Notes under the pieces: model-generated | The model's input: the letters and a program-made list of their open reading frames with translations, nothing else | Told to the model about the DNA's origin: nothing | Database searches by the model: none | Position numbers and translations under genes: made by a program | Part shown: in pieces, positions 21,087-30,060 of the stretch | How the letters are laid out: the number at the start of each line of letters is the position of its first letter | Position numbering within the stretch: position 1 is the stretch's first letter | Assembly: GCA_021805805.1 (NCBI GenBank) | Contig: JAJZEB010000003.1 | Span: forward strand, 1 to 64,000 | DNA length: 64,000 nucleotides | Origin: Pseudomonadota bacterium | GTDB lineage: Bacteria; Pseudomonadota; Gammaproteobacteria; Burkholderiales; Burkholderiaceae_C | Direction: 5' to 3'

Positions 21087-21593
21087 ATGCGCGACGCGCT
21101 GATCGGGCTCGGCGCGAACCTCGGCGACGCCGCGACGACGCTGCGCCGTGCGCTGGAAGAACTCGACCGCATCCCGCACAGCGCATTGGTGCGCGCATCG
21201 AACCTGTACCACAGCGCGCCGCTGGACGCCGACGGTCCCGACTACTGCAACGCGGTGGCGCTCATGCGCAGCGCGCTGGAACCGCAGACGCTTCTCGAAG
21301 CCTTGCAGCGCATCGAACACGCGCACGGCCGGCTGCGCCCGCCGGGCCAGCGCAACGCTCCGCGTACGCTGGACCTCGATCTGCTCTGGGTCGACGGCGT
21401 GCAGCTCGCCGGGCCCGAGCTGACGCTGCCGCATCCGCGCCTGCATCTGCGCGCGTTCGTGCTCGCCCCGCTGGCCGACGTGGCGCCGCACTGGCGGCTT
21501 GCCGATGGCGAAAGCGCACTGCACGCCGCGCAGCGGCTGTGCGCGCAGGGCCAGCGCGTGCGCCGCGGTCCGCCGCTGCGCGTCACCGACTGA
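21087..21593 (+). CDS. folK: 2-amino-4-hydroxy-6-hydroxymethyldihydropteridine pyrophosphokinase
   Basis: FolK transfers pyrophosphate from ATP to the pterin in folate synthesis. The 168-residue protein begins MRDALIGLGANLGD (the conserved N-terminus) and has NAPRTLDLDLLW and the LPHPRLHLRAFVLAPL block. ATG at 21087 is used; a TTG at 21072 overlapping the pcnB end is an alternative. It is last in the perM-hda-HAD-pcnB-folK run and converges on the TM2-protein gene. Confidence 0.95.
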   Translation: MRDALIGLGANLGDAATTLRRALEELDRIPHSALVRASNLYHSAPLDADGPDYCNAVALMRSALEPQTLLEALQRIEHAHGRLRPPGQRNAPRTLDLDLLWVDGVQLAGPELTLPHPRLHLRAFVLAPLADVAPHWRLADGESALHAAQRLCAQGQRVRRGPPLRVTD

Positions 21594-21635
21594 CAAGATG
21601 CGCGTCTGCGTCGGCGCCGCGCCGTCGCGCTGCGC

Positions 21636-22100
21636 TCACTGACCTCCGAACCATCCCTGCAGCGTGAACGCGAGCGCCCCCATCAGCGCCGAGGTGCCCA
21701 GCAGCAGCGACGCGATCGCCACCAGCACGGCGCCCCAGCCGCTGGCCGGACCGGGCGCGGCCGATGCGTTCCAGCGCGCATCGAAACGCGCGTCGTCGGT
21801 CAGCGCGATCATCACCGCCTGCAGCGTCGCGAGCGCGATCCAGACGCCCAGCAGCGGCAACGCGATGCGTACGACACCATCGCCCAGCCCGTAGCGCGCC
21901 GCGCGCGCAAGACCCCAGGCACCGGCGAGGGCCGGAAGCCACGACAGCCAGCCCAGCCCGTCGCGCGCACCGCGCAGATAGAAGCGATGCGCGCCGAACA
22001 CCCCGAACAGCAGCGCCAGCGCCGCGGCACGGGTTTTCGAACGCGCAGGCCTGCTTGTGCTCGGCGTGCCGTTGCGGTCTGCGTCGCTTTGCTCAGCCAT
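21636..22100 (-). CDS. TM2-domain membrane protein
   Basis: The protein is 154 residues. After a polar N-terminus it has a TM2 motif (ALALLFGVFGAHRFYLRGARDGLGW, two hydrophobic segments with a GAHRFYL turn) and then two or three more hydrophobic segments ending ALAFTLQGWFGGQ. The function of TM2 proteins in bacteria is unknown. ATG at 22100 was chosen; the frame extends upstream but overlaps the rpsP promoter. It is divergent from rpsP and may share that intergenic control region. Confidence 0.75.
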   Translation of the reverse strand: MAEQSDADRNGTPSTSRPARSKTRAAALALLFGVFGAHRFYLRGARDGLGWLSWLPALAGAWGLARAARYGLGDGVVRIALPLLGVWIALATLQAVMIALTDDARFDARWNASAAPGPASGWGAVLVAIASLLLGTSALMGALAFTLQGWFGGQ

Positions 22101-22101
22101 C

Positions 22102-22130
22102 TTGGTCAGCCTCGGACGTATGGTTATAAT
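22102..22130 (+). promoter_or_regulatory. Promoter of the rpsP-rimM-trmD-rplS operon
   Basis: TTGGTC (22102-22107) and a perfect TATAAT (22125-22130) are 17 bases apart, a good sigma-70 promoter. The predicted start is near 22137, leaving about 100 bases of leader before the rpsP ATG. The leader is long enough to hold regulatory structure. Confidence 0.8.
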
Positions 22131-22237
22131 GACCAGTTTACCGGCGTTGCGGTCGCGCCGATCCGCTGCAGCACCGATCGCCATCACAGCGCCATCACCG
22201 CGCCGTCACGCAGCGCCGTCACAGGATTTCTACAACC

Positions 22238-22483
22238 ATGGTCGTCATTCGTCTTTCCCGCGCCGGAGCCAAGGGGCGCCCGTTCTACCACATCGTCGCC
22301 ACCGACTCGCGCAACCGCCGCGATGGCCGCTACATCGAGCGGCTGGGGTTCTACAACCCGGTGGCGCGCGGCCAGGAACAGGCGCTGCGCATCGTCAACG
22401 ATCGCCTGGCGTACTGGACCGGAGTCGGCGCGCAGCTGTCGCCGACGGTGCAGCGCCTGGTCAAGCAGCAGCCGGCCGCCTAA
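22238..22483 (+). CDS. rpsP: 30S ribosomal protein S16
   Basis: S16 is an 81-residue 30S protein starting [20 protein letters not shown] and containing [19 protein letters not shown], the universal signature. It is the first gene of the rpsP-rimM-trmD-rplS operon found across proteobacteria. Here an intrinsic-terminator-like hairpin separates it from rimM, which could raise S16 output over the modification enzymes. Confidence 0.98.
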   Translation: MVVIRLSRAGAKGRPFYHIVATDSRNRRDGRYIERLGFYNPVARGQEQALRIVNDRLAYWTGVGAQLSPTVQRLVKQQPAA

Positions 22484-22540
22484 GCGCCCGCGCCGCACGG
22501 CGGGCACCGCGCGGCGACTGCCGCGAAGCGGTCCGCCATG

Positions 22541-22569
22541 ACACCGCAGGCGCGCGCTTGCGGTGTTTT
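22541..22569 (+). terminator. Terminator/attenuator hairpin between rpsP and rimM
   Basis: ACACCGCA (22541-22548) pairs perfectly with TGCGGTGT (22559-22566) around a ten-base loop, and is followed by TTTT, G, C and TTT. It has the form of a Rho-independent terminator but sits inside an operon, 58 bases after the rpsP stop and 28 bases before the rimM ATG. Partial read-through would tune the ratio of S16 to RimM/TrmD. Confidence 0.75.
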
Positions 22570-22596
22570 GCTTTGCGCGGCGTGCATTGTTCCGCA

Positions 22597-23166
22597 ATGA
22601 AGACGGCGCCTTCGCCAGAGTTGCTCGCCGCGTCCAGCGACGATTGGCCCTCGACCCTGGTCGAGGTCGGCCGCGTGCTCGATGCCTGGGGCACGCGCGG
22701 CTGGATCAAGCTGGCGCCGGCATCGGCCGAAGCCGCCGGACTGCTCGCCGCCACCCGGCTGTGGTTGCACGCGCCGGCGCCGCACGGCTTTCGCCTGGGG
22801 CTGGGCGTGCGGCTGGCGCGACGCCATGGCGCCGCGATCGTGGCGCTGCTCGACGGCGTGGCCACGCGCGACGACGCCGAGTCGCTCAAGGGATGCAGCG
22901 TGCACGCCCGCCGCGAGGATTTCCCGGCCGCAGACGACGGCGCGTACTACTGGGTCGACCTGATCGGCTGCACGGTGGTCAATCGCGACGGCGTCGCGCT
23001 CGGCGTGGTCGACGGCCTGCTCGACAGCGGAGCCCAGTCGATCCTCCAGCTGCACGTCGCCGGGCGCCGCCAGCCGCGCCTGATCCCGTTCGTCGACGCC
23101 CACGTCGACTCCGTCGACCTGACGGCACGGCGCATCGTCGCGAACTGGCAACCCGACTACGACTGA
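22597..23166 (+). CDS. rimM: Ribosome maturation factor RimM
   Basis: RimM binds S19 and helps mature the 30S head. The protein is 189 residues. It has the N-terminal [19 protein letters not shown] block (usually VGxIxxxHGxxGExK), a [16 protein letters not shown]-barrel strand and the C-terminal [14 protein letters not shown]. The ATG at 22597 lies right after the rpsP-rimM hairpin with no strong ribosome-binding site. trmD follows after 23 bases. Confidence 0.92.
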   Translation: MKTAPSPELLAASSDDWPSTLVEVGRVLDAWGTRGWIKLAPASAEAAGLLAATRLWLHAPAPHGFRLGLGVRLARRHGAAIVALLDGVATRDDAESLKGCSVHARREDFPAADDGAYYWVDLIGCTVVNRDGVALGVVDGLLDSGAQSILQLHVAGRRQPRLIPFVDAHVDSVDLTARRIVANWQPDYD

Positions 23167-23189
23167 ACGCGCACGACAACGCCCAGCAG

Positions 23190-23945
23190 ATGCCGCGCTT
23201 CGACGTCCTCAGCCTGTTCGACGGCTATTTCGCGCCGCTGCGCAGCCAGGGCATCTGCCGCCGCGCCTTCGACTCCGGCGCGCTGCAGCTGCAGATCTGG
23301 AACCCGCGCGATTACGCCACCGACGCGCACCGCAGCGTCGACGACCGCCCGTATGGCGGCGGCCCCGGCATGGTGATGCTTGCCGAGCCGCTGGAACGCG
23401 CGCTGGACGCTGCGCAGCAGGCTCGAAAGGGGTGCGGCCTCGATCCGGCGCCCGTGGTTCTGTTCTCGCCCGCCGGAGCTCCGCTGCGCCAGGCAGACGT
23501 GCTGCGCTGGGCAGCGTCGGACGGAGCGGTGCTGATCTGCGGCCGCTACGAGGGGGTCGACCAGCGATTCGTCGAGCGCTGCGTCGACGTCGAGATCAGC
23601 CTGGGCGACTACGTGCTCTCGGGTGGCGAAATCGCCGCTCTGGCGCTGCTCGATGCGGTCGCGCGCCTGCTGCCCGGGGTGCTGCACAGCACCGAGTCGG
23701 CGCAGCAGGACAGTTTCTCCGACGGCCTGCTCGATTGCCCGCACTACACCCGCCCGCCGCGCGATGCGCACGGCGGCGAAGTTCCCGCGGTGCTGCTTGG
23801 CGGCGACCACGCGCGCATCGCGCGCTGGCGCCGCGACCGCATGCTGCGCCTGACCCTGCAGCGCCGCCCGGATCTCATCGCCGCGTTGCGCGCAGCGCGT
23901 CGGCTGAGCGCACGCGATGAAGCCGCACTGTCCGCAACGGACTGA
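23190..23945 (+). CDS. trmD: tRNA (guanine37-N1)-methyltransferase
   Basis: TrmD makes m1G37 next to the anticodon, which prevents +1 frameshifts. It is 251 residues, a SPOUT-fold (knotted) methyltransferase. The N-terminal [35 protein letters not shown] and [11 protein letters not shown] motifs are all present. The ATG at 23190 is the first in frame after rimM and gives the standard length. Confidence 0.97.
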   Translation: MPRFDVLSLFDGYFAPLRSQGICRRAFDSGALQLQIWNPRDYATDAHRSVDDRPYGGGPGMVMLAEPLERALDAAQQARKGCGLDPAPVVLFSPAGAPLRQADVLRWAASDGAVLICGRYEGVDQRFVERCVDVEISLGDYVLSGGEIAALALLDAVARLLPGVLHSTESAQQDSFSDGLLDCPHYTRPPRDAHGGEVPAVLLGGDHARIARWRRDRMLRLTLQRRPDLIAALRAARRLSARDEAALSATD

Positions 23946-23952
23946 AATACCT

Positions 23953-23958
23953 TATAAT
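23953..23958 (+). promoter_or_regulatory. Candidate -10 box for rplS
   Basis: A perfect TATAAT lies eight bases after the trmD stop. A transcript from here would have a leader of about 150 bases before rplS. No clear -35 is visible at 17-18 bases. It would allow L19 to be made independently of the rest of the operon. Confidence 0.5.
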
Positions 23959-24114
23959 CGCCGGCTTTTACCGATCCTCTACCCTGCCACAGCTCGCGCG
24001 CGACCGTGCGCGGCGCGAACATCGAGCGCGACGAAAACCCGGCTACGGGGTCGCGACCGATCCGAAAGACCAGAAAGACCAGCCAGGCAGGCGCACGATC
24101 CTACGGAGCCATCC

Positions 24115-24480
24115 ATGTCCAGCCATCTGATCCAGCAACTCGAGCAGGAAGAAATCCAACGCCTGACCGCGGGCAAGGCGATTCCCGACTTCGCCCCCGG
24201 CGACACCGTGATCGTCAATGTCAACGTCGTCGAAGGCTCGCGCAAGCGCGCCCAGGCCTACGAAGGCGTGGTCATCGCCAAGCGCAACCGCGGCCTGAAC
24301 TCGAATTTCGTCGTGCGCAAGATTTCGTCCGGCGAAGGCGTCGAGCGGACCTTCCAGCTGTACTCGCCGATGATCGCGTCGATCACCGTCAAGCGCCGTG
24401 GCGACGTTCGCCGCGCGAAGCTGTACTACCTGCGCGGGCGCACCGGCAAGTCGGCGCGGATCAAGGAAAAGCTGGCCTGA
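24115..24480 (+). CDS. rplS: 50S ribosomal protein L19
   Basis: L19 (121 residues) sits at the 30S-50S interface. The sequence [33 protein letters not shown] and the C-terminal [22 protein letters not shown] are the L19 signature. The ATG at 24115 has CGGAG five to nine bases upstream. It is last in the rpsP operon; a 169-base gap after trmD holds a TATAAT, and a strong terminator follows the stop. Confidence 0.98.
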   Translation: MSSHLIQQLEQEEIQRLTAGKAIPDFAPGDTVIVNVNVVEGSRKRAQAYEGVVIAKRNRGLNSNFVVRKISSGEGVERTFQLYSPMIASITVKRRGDVRRAKLYYLRGRTGKSARIKEKLA

Positions 24481-24500
24481 TCGGGCCACACCGCCGAGAA

Positions 24501-24523
24501 GCCGGCCCGCGGGCCGGCTTTTT
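24501..24523 (+). terminator. Rho-independent terminator of rplS
   Basis: GCCGGCCC (24501-24508) and GGGCCGGC (24511-24518) form a perfect eight-base stem, with the GC between them in the loop, followed by five T residues. It starts 20 bases after the rplS stop and ends the ribosomal operon. The Nudix gene starts 14 bases later. Confidence 0.92.
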
Positions 24524-24536
24524 CGTCTTCCGCGCC

Positions 24537-25238
24537 ATGCTGCCTCCGTTCGACCCCGAAACCATTCCCGTCCGCAGCCGCGACGATACGCTGCCGGCGG
24601 TCGACCCCGCGCGCTTGCGCGCCGACTGGCTGCGTGCGCGCTTCGCACGGCCACCGGCATGGTCGCCCGAGGCCTTCCGCGACATCGGACTCGAACCTTC
24701 GGGCGGCACCCGTGCGGCGTCGGTCCTGGTCGGCCTGGTCGAGCGCAGCCAGGGACTGCACCTGCTGCTGACGCGACGCAACGCGCACCTGCAAGTGCAC
24801 GGCGGGCAGATCAGCTTTCCCGGCGGCAGCCGCGACTCCGGCGATGTCGACGCGGTGCACACCGCGCTGCGCGAAGCGCACGAGGAAATCGGCCTCGACC
24901 CGGCGCGCGTCGAGCCGCTGGGCACGATGCCGATCTACACCACCATCACCGGTTTCGCGGTCACCCCGGTGATCGCGATGGTCGATCGCGCGGCGCTGAT
25001 GCGCGCAGATCCGCAGGAGGTCGCCGAACTCTTCGAGGTTCCGCTGGTCTTCCTGATGAACCCGGCGAACCACGAGCACCGCAGCTGGAACCCGCTGGAC
25101 GGCACCGCGGCAGGCCCGGCGACGCCCAGGCGAAGCTTCTACGCGATGCCGTGGACCTCTTCGCAAGGGCAACGCTATTTCATCTGGGGTGCAACCGCCG
25201 CGATGATTCGCAACCTGTATCGACTGTTGATCGCTTAG
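24537..25238 (+). CDS. Nudix hydrolase, CoA pyrophosphatase (NudL-like)
   Basis: The protein is 233 residues. The Nudix box GGSRDSGDVDAVHTALREAHEEIGL fits GX5EX7REUXEEXGU with D in the first acidic place. The preceding LLTRRNAHLQVHGGQISFPGG carries the LLTxR ... HxGQISFPGG pattern typical of CoA diphosphatases. These cleave CoA and acyl-CoAs to phosphopantetheine and 3',5'-ADP. ATG at 24537 lies 14 bases after the rplS terminator, so it needs read-through or its own promoter. The CobD/CbiB-like gene follows after nine bases. Confidence 0.87.
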   Translation: MLPPFDPETIPVRSRDDTLPAVDPARLRADWLRARFARPPAWSPEAFRDIGLEPSGGTRAASVLVGLVERSQGLHLLLTRRNAHLQVHGGQISFPGGSRDSGDVDAVHTALREAHEEIGLDPARVEPLGTMPIYTTITGFAVTPVIAMVDRAALMRADPQEVAELFEVPLVFLMNPANHEHRSWNPLDGTAAGPATPRRSFYAMPWTSSQGQRYFIWGATAAMIRNLYRLLIA

Positions 25239-25247
25239 CATCGGGCC

Positions 25248-26219
25248 ATGGCCTTCTTCTCCGTCCTGCTCGCCCTGCTGCTCGAACAAGTCAAGCCGCT
25301 CGGGCGCATGAGCATCGTCTACGCTTCGCGCCGTGCCCTGGCCGACTTCGCCGCGCACAACTTCGACGCCGGCGAACGCCGGCACGGGGTGGCCGCCTGG
25401 TTCATCGCGGTGCTGCTGCCGACGCTGTTCACGCTTGGGGTGTACATCGCCGCGATGCGAGTCAGTGTTCTGCTTGGATTCGCCTGGAACGTCCTGGTGC
25501 TTTATTTCACCCTTGGCTTCAGGCAGTTCAGCCATTACTTCACGGACATCTCGGACGCACTGAACCATGGCGACGTTCCGGGCGCGCGGGCGATCCTGCG
25601 CCAGTGGAAAGCTCTCGACACCCTGGAGATGTCCGCCGACGACGTCACCCAGCAGACCATCGAGCACGCGTTGATCGCCGCGCAGCGCTACGTGCTCGGC
25701 GTGTTCTTCTGGTTCCTGCTCCCAGTGGGGCCGGCAGGCGCGGTGCTCTATCGCATGGCCGAATTCACCGCCGGCAAGTGGAACGCGTCGGGCTCGGACG
25801 CCAGTCCATGGCTGCGCAGCTTCGCCGCGCGCGCGTTCCACCTGATCGACTGGCTGCCGTCGCGACTGACCGCGATCGGCTACGCGGTGGTCGGCAACTT
25901 CGAGGAAGCCATCGACATGTGGCGCAATTACGCCCGCTTGTGGCCCGATGCGAACACCGGCGCGATGCTGGCTGCGGCAGCCGGCGCGGTCGGCATCCGG
26001 CTCGGCGCCACCGCGCAGCCGGTGCACGCCGAGCCCGGCGAGCAGCCCTGGGCGCGCGTCATCGACGCCGAGCTCCAGGGCCCCGATCCGGCGCCGCACA
26101 TGCCGGGCGCGGCGCCGACGTCGACGCATCTGCGCAATGTCGTCGGCCTGGTCTGGCGCTCGGTGCTGCTGTGGATGCTGCTGCTGGCGGTGATCACGAT
26201 CACCATGTGGGTGTCGTGA
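25248..26219 (+). CDS. CobD/CbiB-family membrane protein
   Basis: This is a 323-residue membrane protein related to cobalamin biosynthesis CobD/CbiB (pfam CobD_Cbib). Hydrophobic segments lie near residues 3-15, 48-70 and 75-95, at 145-165 and at the C-terminus (SVLLWMLLLAVITITMWV). FRQFSHYFTDISDAL and FEEAIDMWRNYA recall the family. No cobalamin genes are nearby, and this version is widespread in Burkholderiales next to the Nudix gene, so a role other than aminopropanol attachment is likely. Its function is not established. Confidence 0.8.
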   Translation: MAFFSVLLALLLEQVKPLGRMSIVYASRRALADFAAHNFDAGERRHGVAAWFIAVLLPTLFTLGVYIAAMRVSVLLGFAWNVLVLYFTLGFRQFSHYFTDISDALNHGDVPGARAILRQWKALDTLEMSADDVTQQTIEHALIAAQRYVLGVFFWFLLPVGPAGAVLYRMAEFTAGKWNASGSDASPWLRSFAARAFHLIDWLPSRLTAIGYAVVGNFEEAIDMWRNYARLWPDANTGAMLAAAAGAVGIRLGATAQPVHAEPGEQPWARVIDAELQGPDPAPHMPGAAPTSTHLRNVVGLVWRSVLLWMLLLAVITITMWVS

Positions 26220-26253
26220 CCGCGCGCGGAACGCGACGCCGGGGGCGGACGCC

Positions 26254-26853
26254 TCAGGCGGCGCCGCGCGTGTCGCGATAGGATTCGACCCGCGCGGGCG
26301 GCAGGTTGCGCCAGACCAGACAGGCCTTGTCGCGCTCGAAACCGTGCGCCGGAGACGCACCGACTCCGTGCAGCGCATAGCTGAACTGGATGAAGCGCGT
26401 TCCGGGCGCCGAGATCTCGGCCACCTGGGCCAGAATGCGGCGCACCAGCGGGCGCGGCAGGCTGCGCAGCGGCAGGCTCGAGACGATCGCGCGCACCGGC
26501 CGCGCGCGCAGTTGTGCATAGCTGCCCAGGTGGGCGGCGTCGCCGTGGATCAACGCCACCCCCGGAAAGCGCCGCGCCAACTGCGCGACGAGCGGCTCGG
26601 AGCGCTCGACCAGAACCAGATCGTCAGCCGCCACGCCATGGCGCAACAGCGCCGAGGTGACTGCGCCGCCGCCTGGGCCCAGTTCGAGGACCAGTCCGTC
26701 GCCGGCAGGAACCAGACTCGCGATGCGGCGCGCAAGCACCGGCGAGCTTGGGCAGATCGCACCGATCTGCCTGGGATGCCTGACGAACTCCCGCATGAAA
26801 TGCAGGTATCCGGAAACGCGCGAAGACTGCGCTTGATGCTTTGCCTCGTTCAT
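26254..26853 (-). CDS. SAM-dependent methyltransferase (PmtA/KsgA-like)
   Basis: The protein is 199 residues. The SAM-binding motif VLELGPGGGAVTSALL is near residues 55-70, followed by an acidic strand end (LVLVERSEPLVAQL) and IHGDAAHL. The catalytic-strand region reads VRAIVSSLPLRSLP, where the family often has SxLP. Such proteins are annotated as phospholipid N-methyltransferases or rRNA-adenine-dimethylase-like. The IGAICPSSPVLARRIA N-terminus favours the PmtA-like group. ATG at 26853; it follows htpG on the same strand by 64 bases. Confidence 0.75.
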   Translation of the reverse strand: MNEAKHQAQSSRVSGYLHFMREFVRHPRQIGAICPSSPVLARRIASLVPAGDGLVLELGPGGGAVTSALLRHGVAADDLVLVERSEPLVAQLARRFPGVALIHGDAAHLGSYAQLRARPVRAIVSSLPLRSLPRPLVRRILAQVAEISAPGTRFIQFSYALHGVGASPAHGFERDKACLVWRNLPPARVESYRDTRGAA

Positions 26854-26917
26854 GCCCACGTCAGCGCCCAAAGCTCCAAAGGCGTCGAGTTTAGCCCGAC
26901 GCCTCGTCACGCTGTAC

Positions 26918-28864
26918 TCACGCAGCGGCGCGCACCAGCCACTGATTGACCCGCCGCACGTAGGCTGCCGGGTCTTCGGGCATGCCGCCTTCGGCCAGCA
27001 AAGCCTGATCGAACAGGATGCGTGCCAGGTCGTCGAAGCCGGAGGAGTCGTCGCGCTCCATCGCTTCGCGCAACCGCTGCACCAGCGCATGATCCGGATT
27101 GATCTCGAGGATCGGCTCTGCTTTCGGCGCAGGCTGGCCGGCCTGGCGAAGCAAGCGCGCCAGGTGCCCGCTGACCTCGCCGTCGGCGGCGACCAGACAC
27201 GCCGGCGATTCGACCAGCCGCGCGCTGACGCGCACTTCCTTGGCAACGCCATCGAGCGCGGTCGCCAGCCGCGCGAGCAGGTCCTTGTGCCTGGCCGTGG
27301 ATTCCTCGGCCTGCTTTTTCTCGTCGGCGTCCTGCAGCGCGCCCAGATCGGCACCGCCGCGCGCGACCGACTGCAGCGGCTTGCCGTCGAACTCGTGCAA
27401 CGAGCTCAGCATCCACTCGTCGACGCGATCGGTCAGCAACAGCACTTCGACGCCCTTGGCGCGGAACAGCTCGAGCTGCGGGCTCGAGCGCGCCGCGCGC
27501 GCGTTGTCCGCGGTGATGTAGTAGATCGCGGTCTGCTCGGGCTTCATGCGCGCGACGTATTCGGCCAGGGTCACGACCTGGGAGTCGTCTTCGCGTGCGG
27601 TCGAAGCGAAACGCAGCAACTTGGCGATGCGTTCGCGGTTGGCGTAGTCCTCGCCGATGCCTTCCTTCAACACCTGGCCGAACTCGGTCCAGAAGGTCGC
27701 GTACTTGTCGCGCTGGGCCTGGTCTTCGGCAGTGGCCATGTCTTCGAGCAGCGACAGCACACGCTTGGTGCTGCCGTCGCGAATGGCGCGGATGTCCCGG
27801 CTTTCCTGAAGCAGCTCCCTCGACACGTTCAGCGGCAAGTCGGCGCTGTCGACCACGCCTCGAACGAAGCGCAGGTAGCTCGGCAGCAGGCTTTGCGCGT
27901 CGTCCAGGATGAAGACCCGCTTGACGTAGAGCTTGACGCCGCCCTGCTGCTCGCGGTTCCAGAGGTCGAACGGCGCCTTCGCCGGAACGTACAGCAACTG
28001 GGTGTATTCGCTGCGCCCTTCGACGCGGTTGTGGGTCCACGCCAGCGGTGCGTCGCCGTCGTGCGCGATCTGCTTGTAGAAGTCGACGTACTGCGCCTCG
28101 TCGATTTCGCCCTTCGGCCGCGCCCACAGCGCAGCCGCCTTGTTGACCTGCTCCCAGTCGTCGCGAACGACTTCCTGCTTGCTGTCGGCGTCCCATTCGC
28201 GCTTGCGCATTTCGATCGGCAGCGAAATGTGGTCCGAATACCTGGAGACGATGCTCTTGAGTTTCCACTGCGACAGCAAGTCGCCGAATTGCTGGTCCTC
28301 GGCGTCTGCACGCAGATGCAGGATCACGTCGGTGCCGCGCGAAGCGCGCTCGATCGGCTCGACACTGAACTCGCCGGTGCCGTCCGAGCTCCAGCGCACG
28401 CCCTCGCCCGCCGCCATGCCGGCGCGGCGGCTCTCGACCGTGATGCGGTCGGCGACGATGAAGCCGGAATAGAAACCCACGCCGAACTGGCCGATCAGGT
28501 TCGCGTCCGGCCTGGATGCCTGACCGAGCTGCTGCATGAATTCGCGCGTGCCGGACTTGGCGATCGTGCCCAGGTGGTCGATGGCGTCCTGCAGCGTCAG
28601 TCCGATGCCGTTGTCGCTGACCGTCAGGGTGCGCGCGTCGGGATCGAAATCGACGCGGATGCGCAAGTCGCCATCGCCCTCCCACAGCGCGCCGTCGTCG
28701 ATCGCCAGATAACGCAGCTTGTCGCAGGCGTCGGACGCGTTCGACACCAGCTCGCGCAGGAAGATGTCGCGGTTCGAATAAAGCGAATGCGCCACCAGAT
28801 GCAGCAGCTGGCGGACTTCGGCCTGGAACGCATGGGTGTGGGAGGTCGTGGCTTCCGTGGTCAT
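26918..28864 (-). CDS. htpG: Molecular chaperone HtpG (Hsp90)
   Basis: This is a 648-residue Hsp90-family ATPase. N-terminal GHKL motifs are [24 protein letters not shown] and [15 protein letters not shown]. The middle domain has the client/ATP lysine-arginine block [21 protein letters not shown] and [17 protein letters not shown]. It helps fold and refold proteins under heat stress. ATG at 28864 ([17 protein letters not shown]) matches the usual N-terminus. A near-perfect sigma-32 promoter lies upstream (28950-28977), which shows heat-shock control. Confidence 0.98.
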   Translation of the reverse strand: MTTEATTSHTHAFQAEVRQLLHLVAHSLYSNRDIFLRELVSNASDACDKLRYLAIDDGALWEGDGDLRIRVDFDPDARTLTVSDNGIGLTLQDAIDHLGTIAKSGTREFMQQLGQASRPDANLIGQFGVGFYSGFIVADRITVESRRAGMAAGEGVRWSSDGTGEFSVEPIERASRGTDVILHLRADAEDQQFGDLLSQWKLKSIVSRYSDHISLPIEMRKREWDADSKQEVVRDDWEQVNKAAALWARPKGEIDEAQYVDFYKQIAHDGDAPLAWTHNRVEGRSEYTQLLYVPAKAPFDLWNREQQGGVKLYVKRVFILDDAQSLLPSYLRFVRGVVDSADLPLNVSRELLQESRDIRAIRDGSTKRVLSLLEDMATAEDQAQRDKYATFWTEFGQVLKEGIGEDYANRERIAKLLRFASTAREDDSQVVTLAEYVARMKPEQTAIYYITADNARAARSSPQLELFRAKGVEVLLLTDRVDEWMLSSLHEFDGKPLQSVARGGADLGALQDADEKKQAEESTARHKDLLARLATALDGVAKEVRVSARLVESPACLVAADGEVSGHLARLLRQAGQPAPKAEPILEINPDHALVQRLREAMERDDSSGFDDLARILFDQALLAEGGMPEDPAAYVRRVNQWLVRAAA

Positions 28865-28949
28865 GGTTGTCGGTTGTCGGATCGGTGAACAGCAAACAGG
28901 GTCGAGGCGCCGCGGCACGGCTCCCGACGGGTGGTTTTCAACGGTGACC

Positions 28950-28977
28950 AGATGGGGGCGGCGCCGCCCGATTCAAG
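28950..28977 (-). promoter_or_regulatory. Sigma-32 (heat-shock) promoter of htpG
   Basis: On the minus strand CTTGAA (28977-28972), then 14 bases, then CCCCATCT (28957-28950) match the RpoH consensus CTTGAA-N13-15-CCCCATNT exactly. The predicted start is about 75-80 bases before the htpG ATG. The -35 hexamer overlaps the tatD stop codon (28973-28975). Confidence 0.88.
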
Positions 28978-29779
28978 CCCCGCCCAGCAGTTCCTGCAAT
29001 CGCGGCAGCGCCGCGCGCGCGTTCGCGCTGGTGCACGCTGCGATGTGCGCCGCGGAGACTGCGCGCAAGCGCGCCAGCTCGGCGCCGATTCCTGCGACCT
29101 CCGCCGGCTCGTTCGGGCCGGCGTCGAGCCACGCCGGTGCCAGGTCCGGAGCGTCGGTTTCGAGCACGATCGCGTCGTCGGGCAGCGCGACGGCCAGGCG
29201 CCGGATGTTGCGTGCGCGCTCGAACGTCATCGCGCCGCCGAACCCGAGCCGAAGGCCCAGCGCAAGGAATGCATCGGCCTGCTGCCGGCTGCCGTTGAAC
29301 GCGTGCGCGATTCCGCCGCAGCCGCTTTGCGCCCAGCCGGCGCGGCGCAGCGCCGCGGCCATCGGATCCTGGGCGCGGCGCACGTGCAGCAGCACCGGCA
29401 GCGCGTGCTCGCGCGCCAGTCGCAGCTGCTGCGCGCACCACCATGCCTGGTGCTCCAGGTCGGCGCCGGCGACGAAGTGGTCGAGGCCGATTTCGCCGAT
29501 CGCGACGAAGCGTGGATCGTCGAGCGCGTCGCGCACCGCGGCACGCAGCAGCTGCAACGCAGCTTCGCCGAGTCCGGCGACGTACAGCGGGTGTACCCCC
29601 AGCGCATAGGCGTGTCCGCCGGAGTGCGCCAGCGCGCGCACCGCGGCGAAGTTGCCCGGCGACACCGCAGGGATGACCACGGCGCGCACCCCGGCCTGGC
29701 GCGCGCGCTGCCGCACCGAGTCGCGGCGACCATCGAACTCGGCCGCGTCGAGGTGTGCGTGGGTGTCGATCCAACTCAT
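28973..29779 (-). CDS. tatD: TatD-family DNase/metal-dependent hydrolase
   Basis: This is a 268-residue TIM-barrel hydrolase of the TatD family, with exonuclease activity in studied members. Metal ligands are visible: DTHAHLD at residues 4-10, Glu in AIGEIGLDH, His in VLLHVRRA, His in GIAHAFNGS and Asp in LETDAPDL. ATG at 29779 starts MSWIDTHAHLD, the normal N-terminus. It lies upstream of htpG, and its stop codon is part of the htpG heat-shock promoter. Confidence 0.9.
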   Translation of the reverse strand: MSWIDTHAHLDAAEFDGRRDSVRQRARQAGVRAVVIPAVSPGNFAAVRALAHSGGHAYALGVHPLYVAGLGEAALQLLRAAVRDALDDPRFVAIGEIGLDHFVAGADLEHQAWWCAQQLRLAREHALPVLLHVRRAQDPMAAALRRAGWAQSGCGGIAHAFNGSRQQADAFLALGLRLGFGGAMTFERARNIRRLAVALPDDAIVLETDAPDLAPAWLDAGPNEPAEVAGIGAELARLRAVSAAHIAACTSANARAALPRLQELLGGA

Positions 29780-29877
29780 CGCTGCGCTGGCGGGGGTGAA
29801 CAGATGTGCAATAATGGCGTTTTGTCGTCGACGCCGCAAGGCGCGCCAGCATGCACATGCATCGCCGGACCCGACAA

Positions 29878-29970
29878 GGAGACGTGACCGAGAGGCCGAA
29901 GGTGCTCCCCTGCTAAGGGAGTATGCGGTGTAGAGCCGCATCGTGGGTTCGAATCCCACCGTCTCCGCCA
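29878..29970 (+). tRNA. tRNA-Ser(GCU)
   Basis: GGAGACG (29878-29884) pairs with CGTCTCC (29960-29966); discriminator G and an encoded CCA follow (29968-29970). The anticodon stem-loop CTCCC-CTGCTAA-GGGAG gives anticodon GCT at 29912-29914. A long variable arm (GCGGTGTAGAGCCGC region) and the T arm GTGGGTTCGAATCCCAC make it a class II tRNA for serine AGC/AGU codons. AATAAT at 29810-29815 is a weak -10 candidate. Confidence 0.97.
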
Positions 29971-30060
29971 CAAGACCGCCAAGACCGCACGCCCGAATAA
30001 GTCCATTTTTCGGGGACGTGCGCGCCGCGATTCACGTTGCGTGAACTTCCGCTGCCCAGT

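Noticed and set aside
25248..26219. Cobalamin biosynthesis operon
   Set aside because: Only a CobD/CbiB-like gene is present; no cob or cbi neighbours are found.
29992..30014. Terminator after tRNA-Ser
   Set aside because: CCCGAA and TTCGGG give only a six-base stem with an eleven-base loop, and the T run is inside the loop rather than after the stem.
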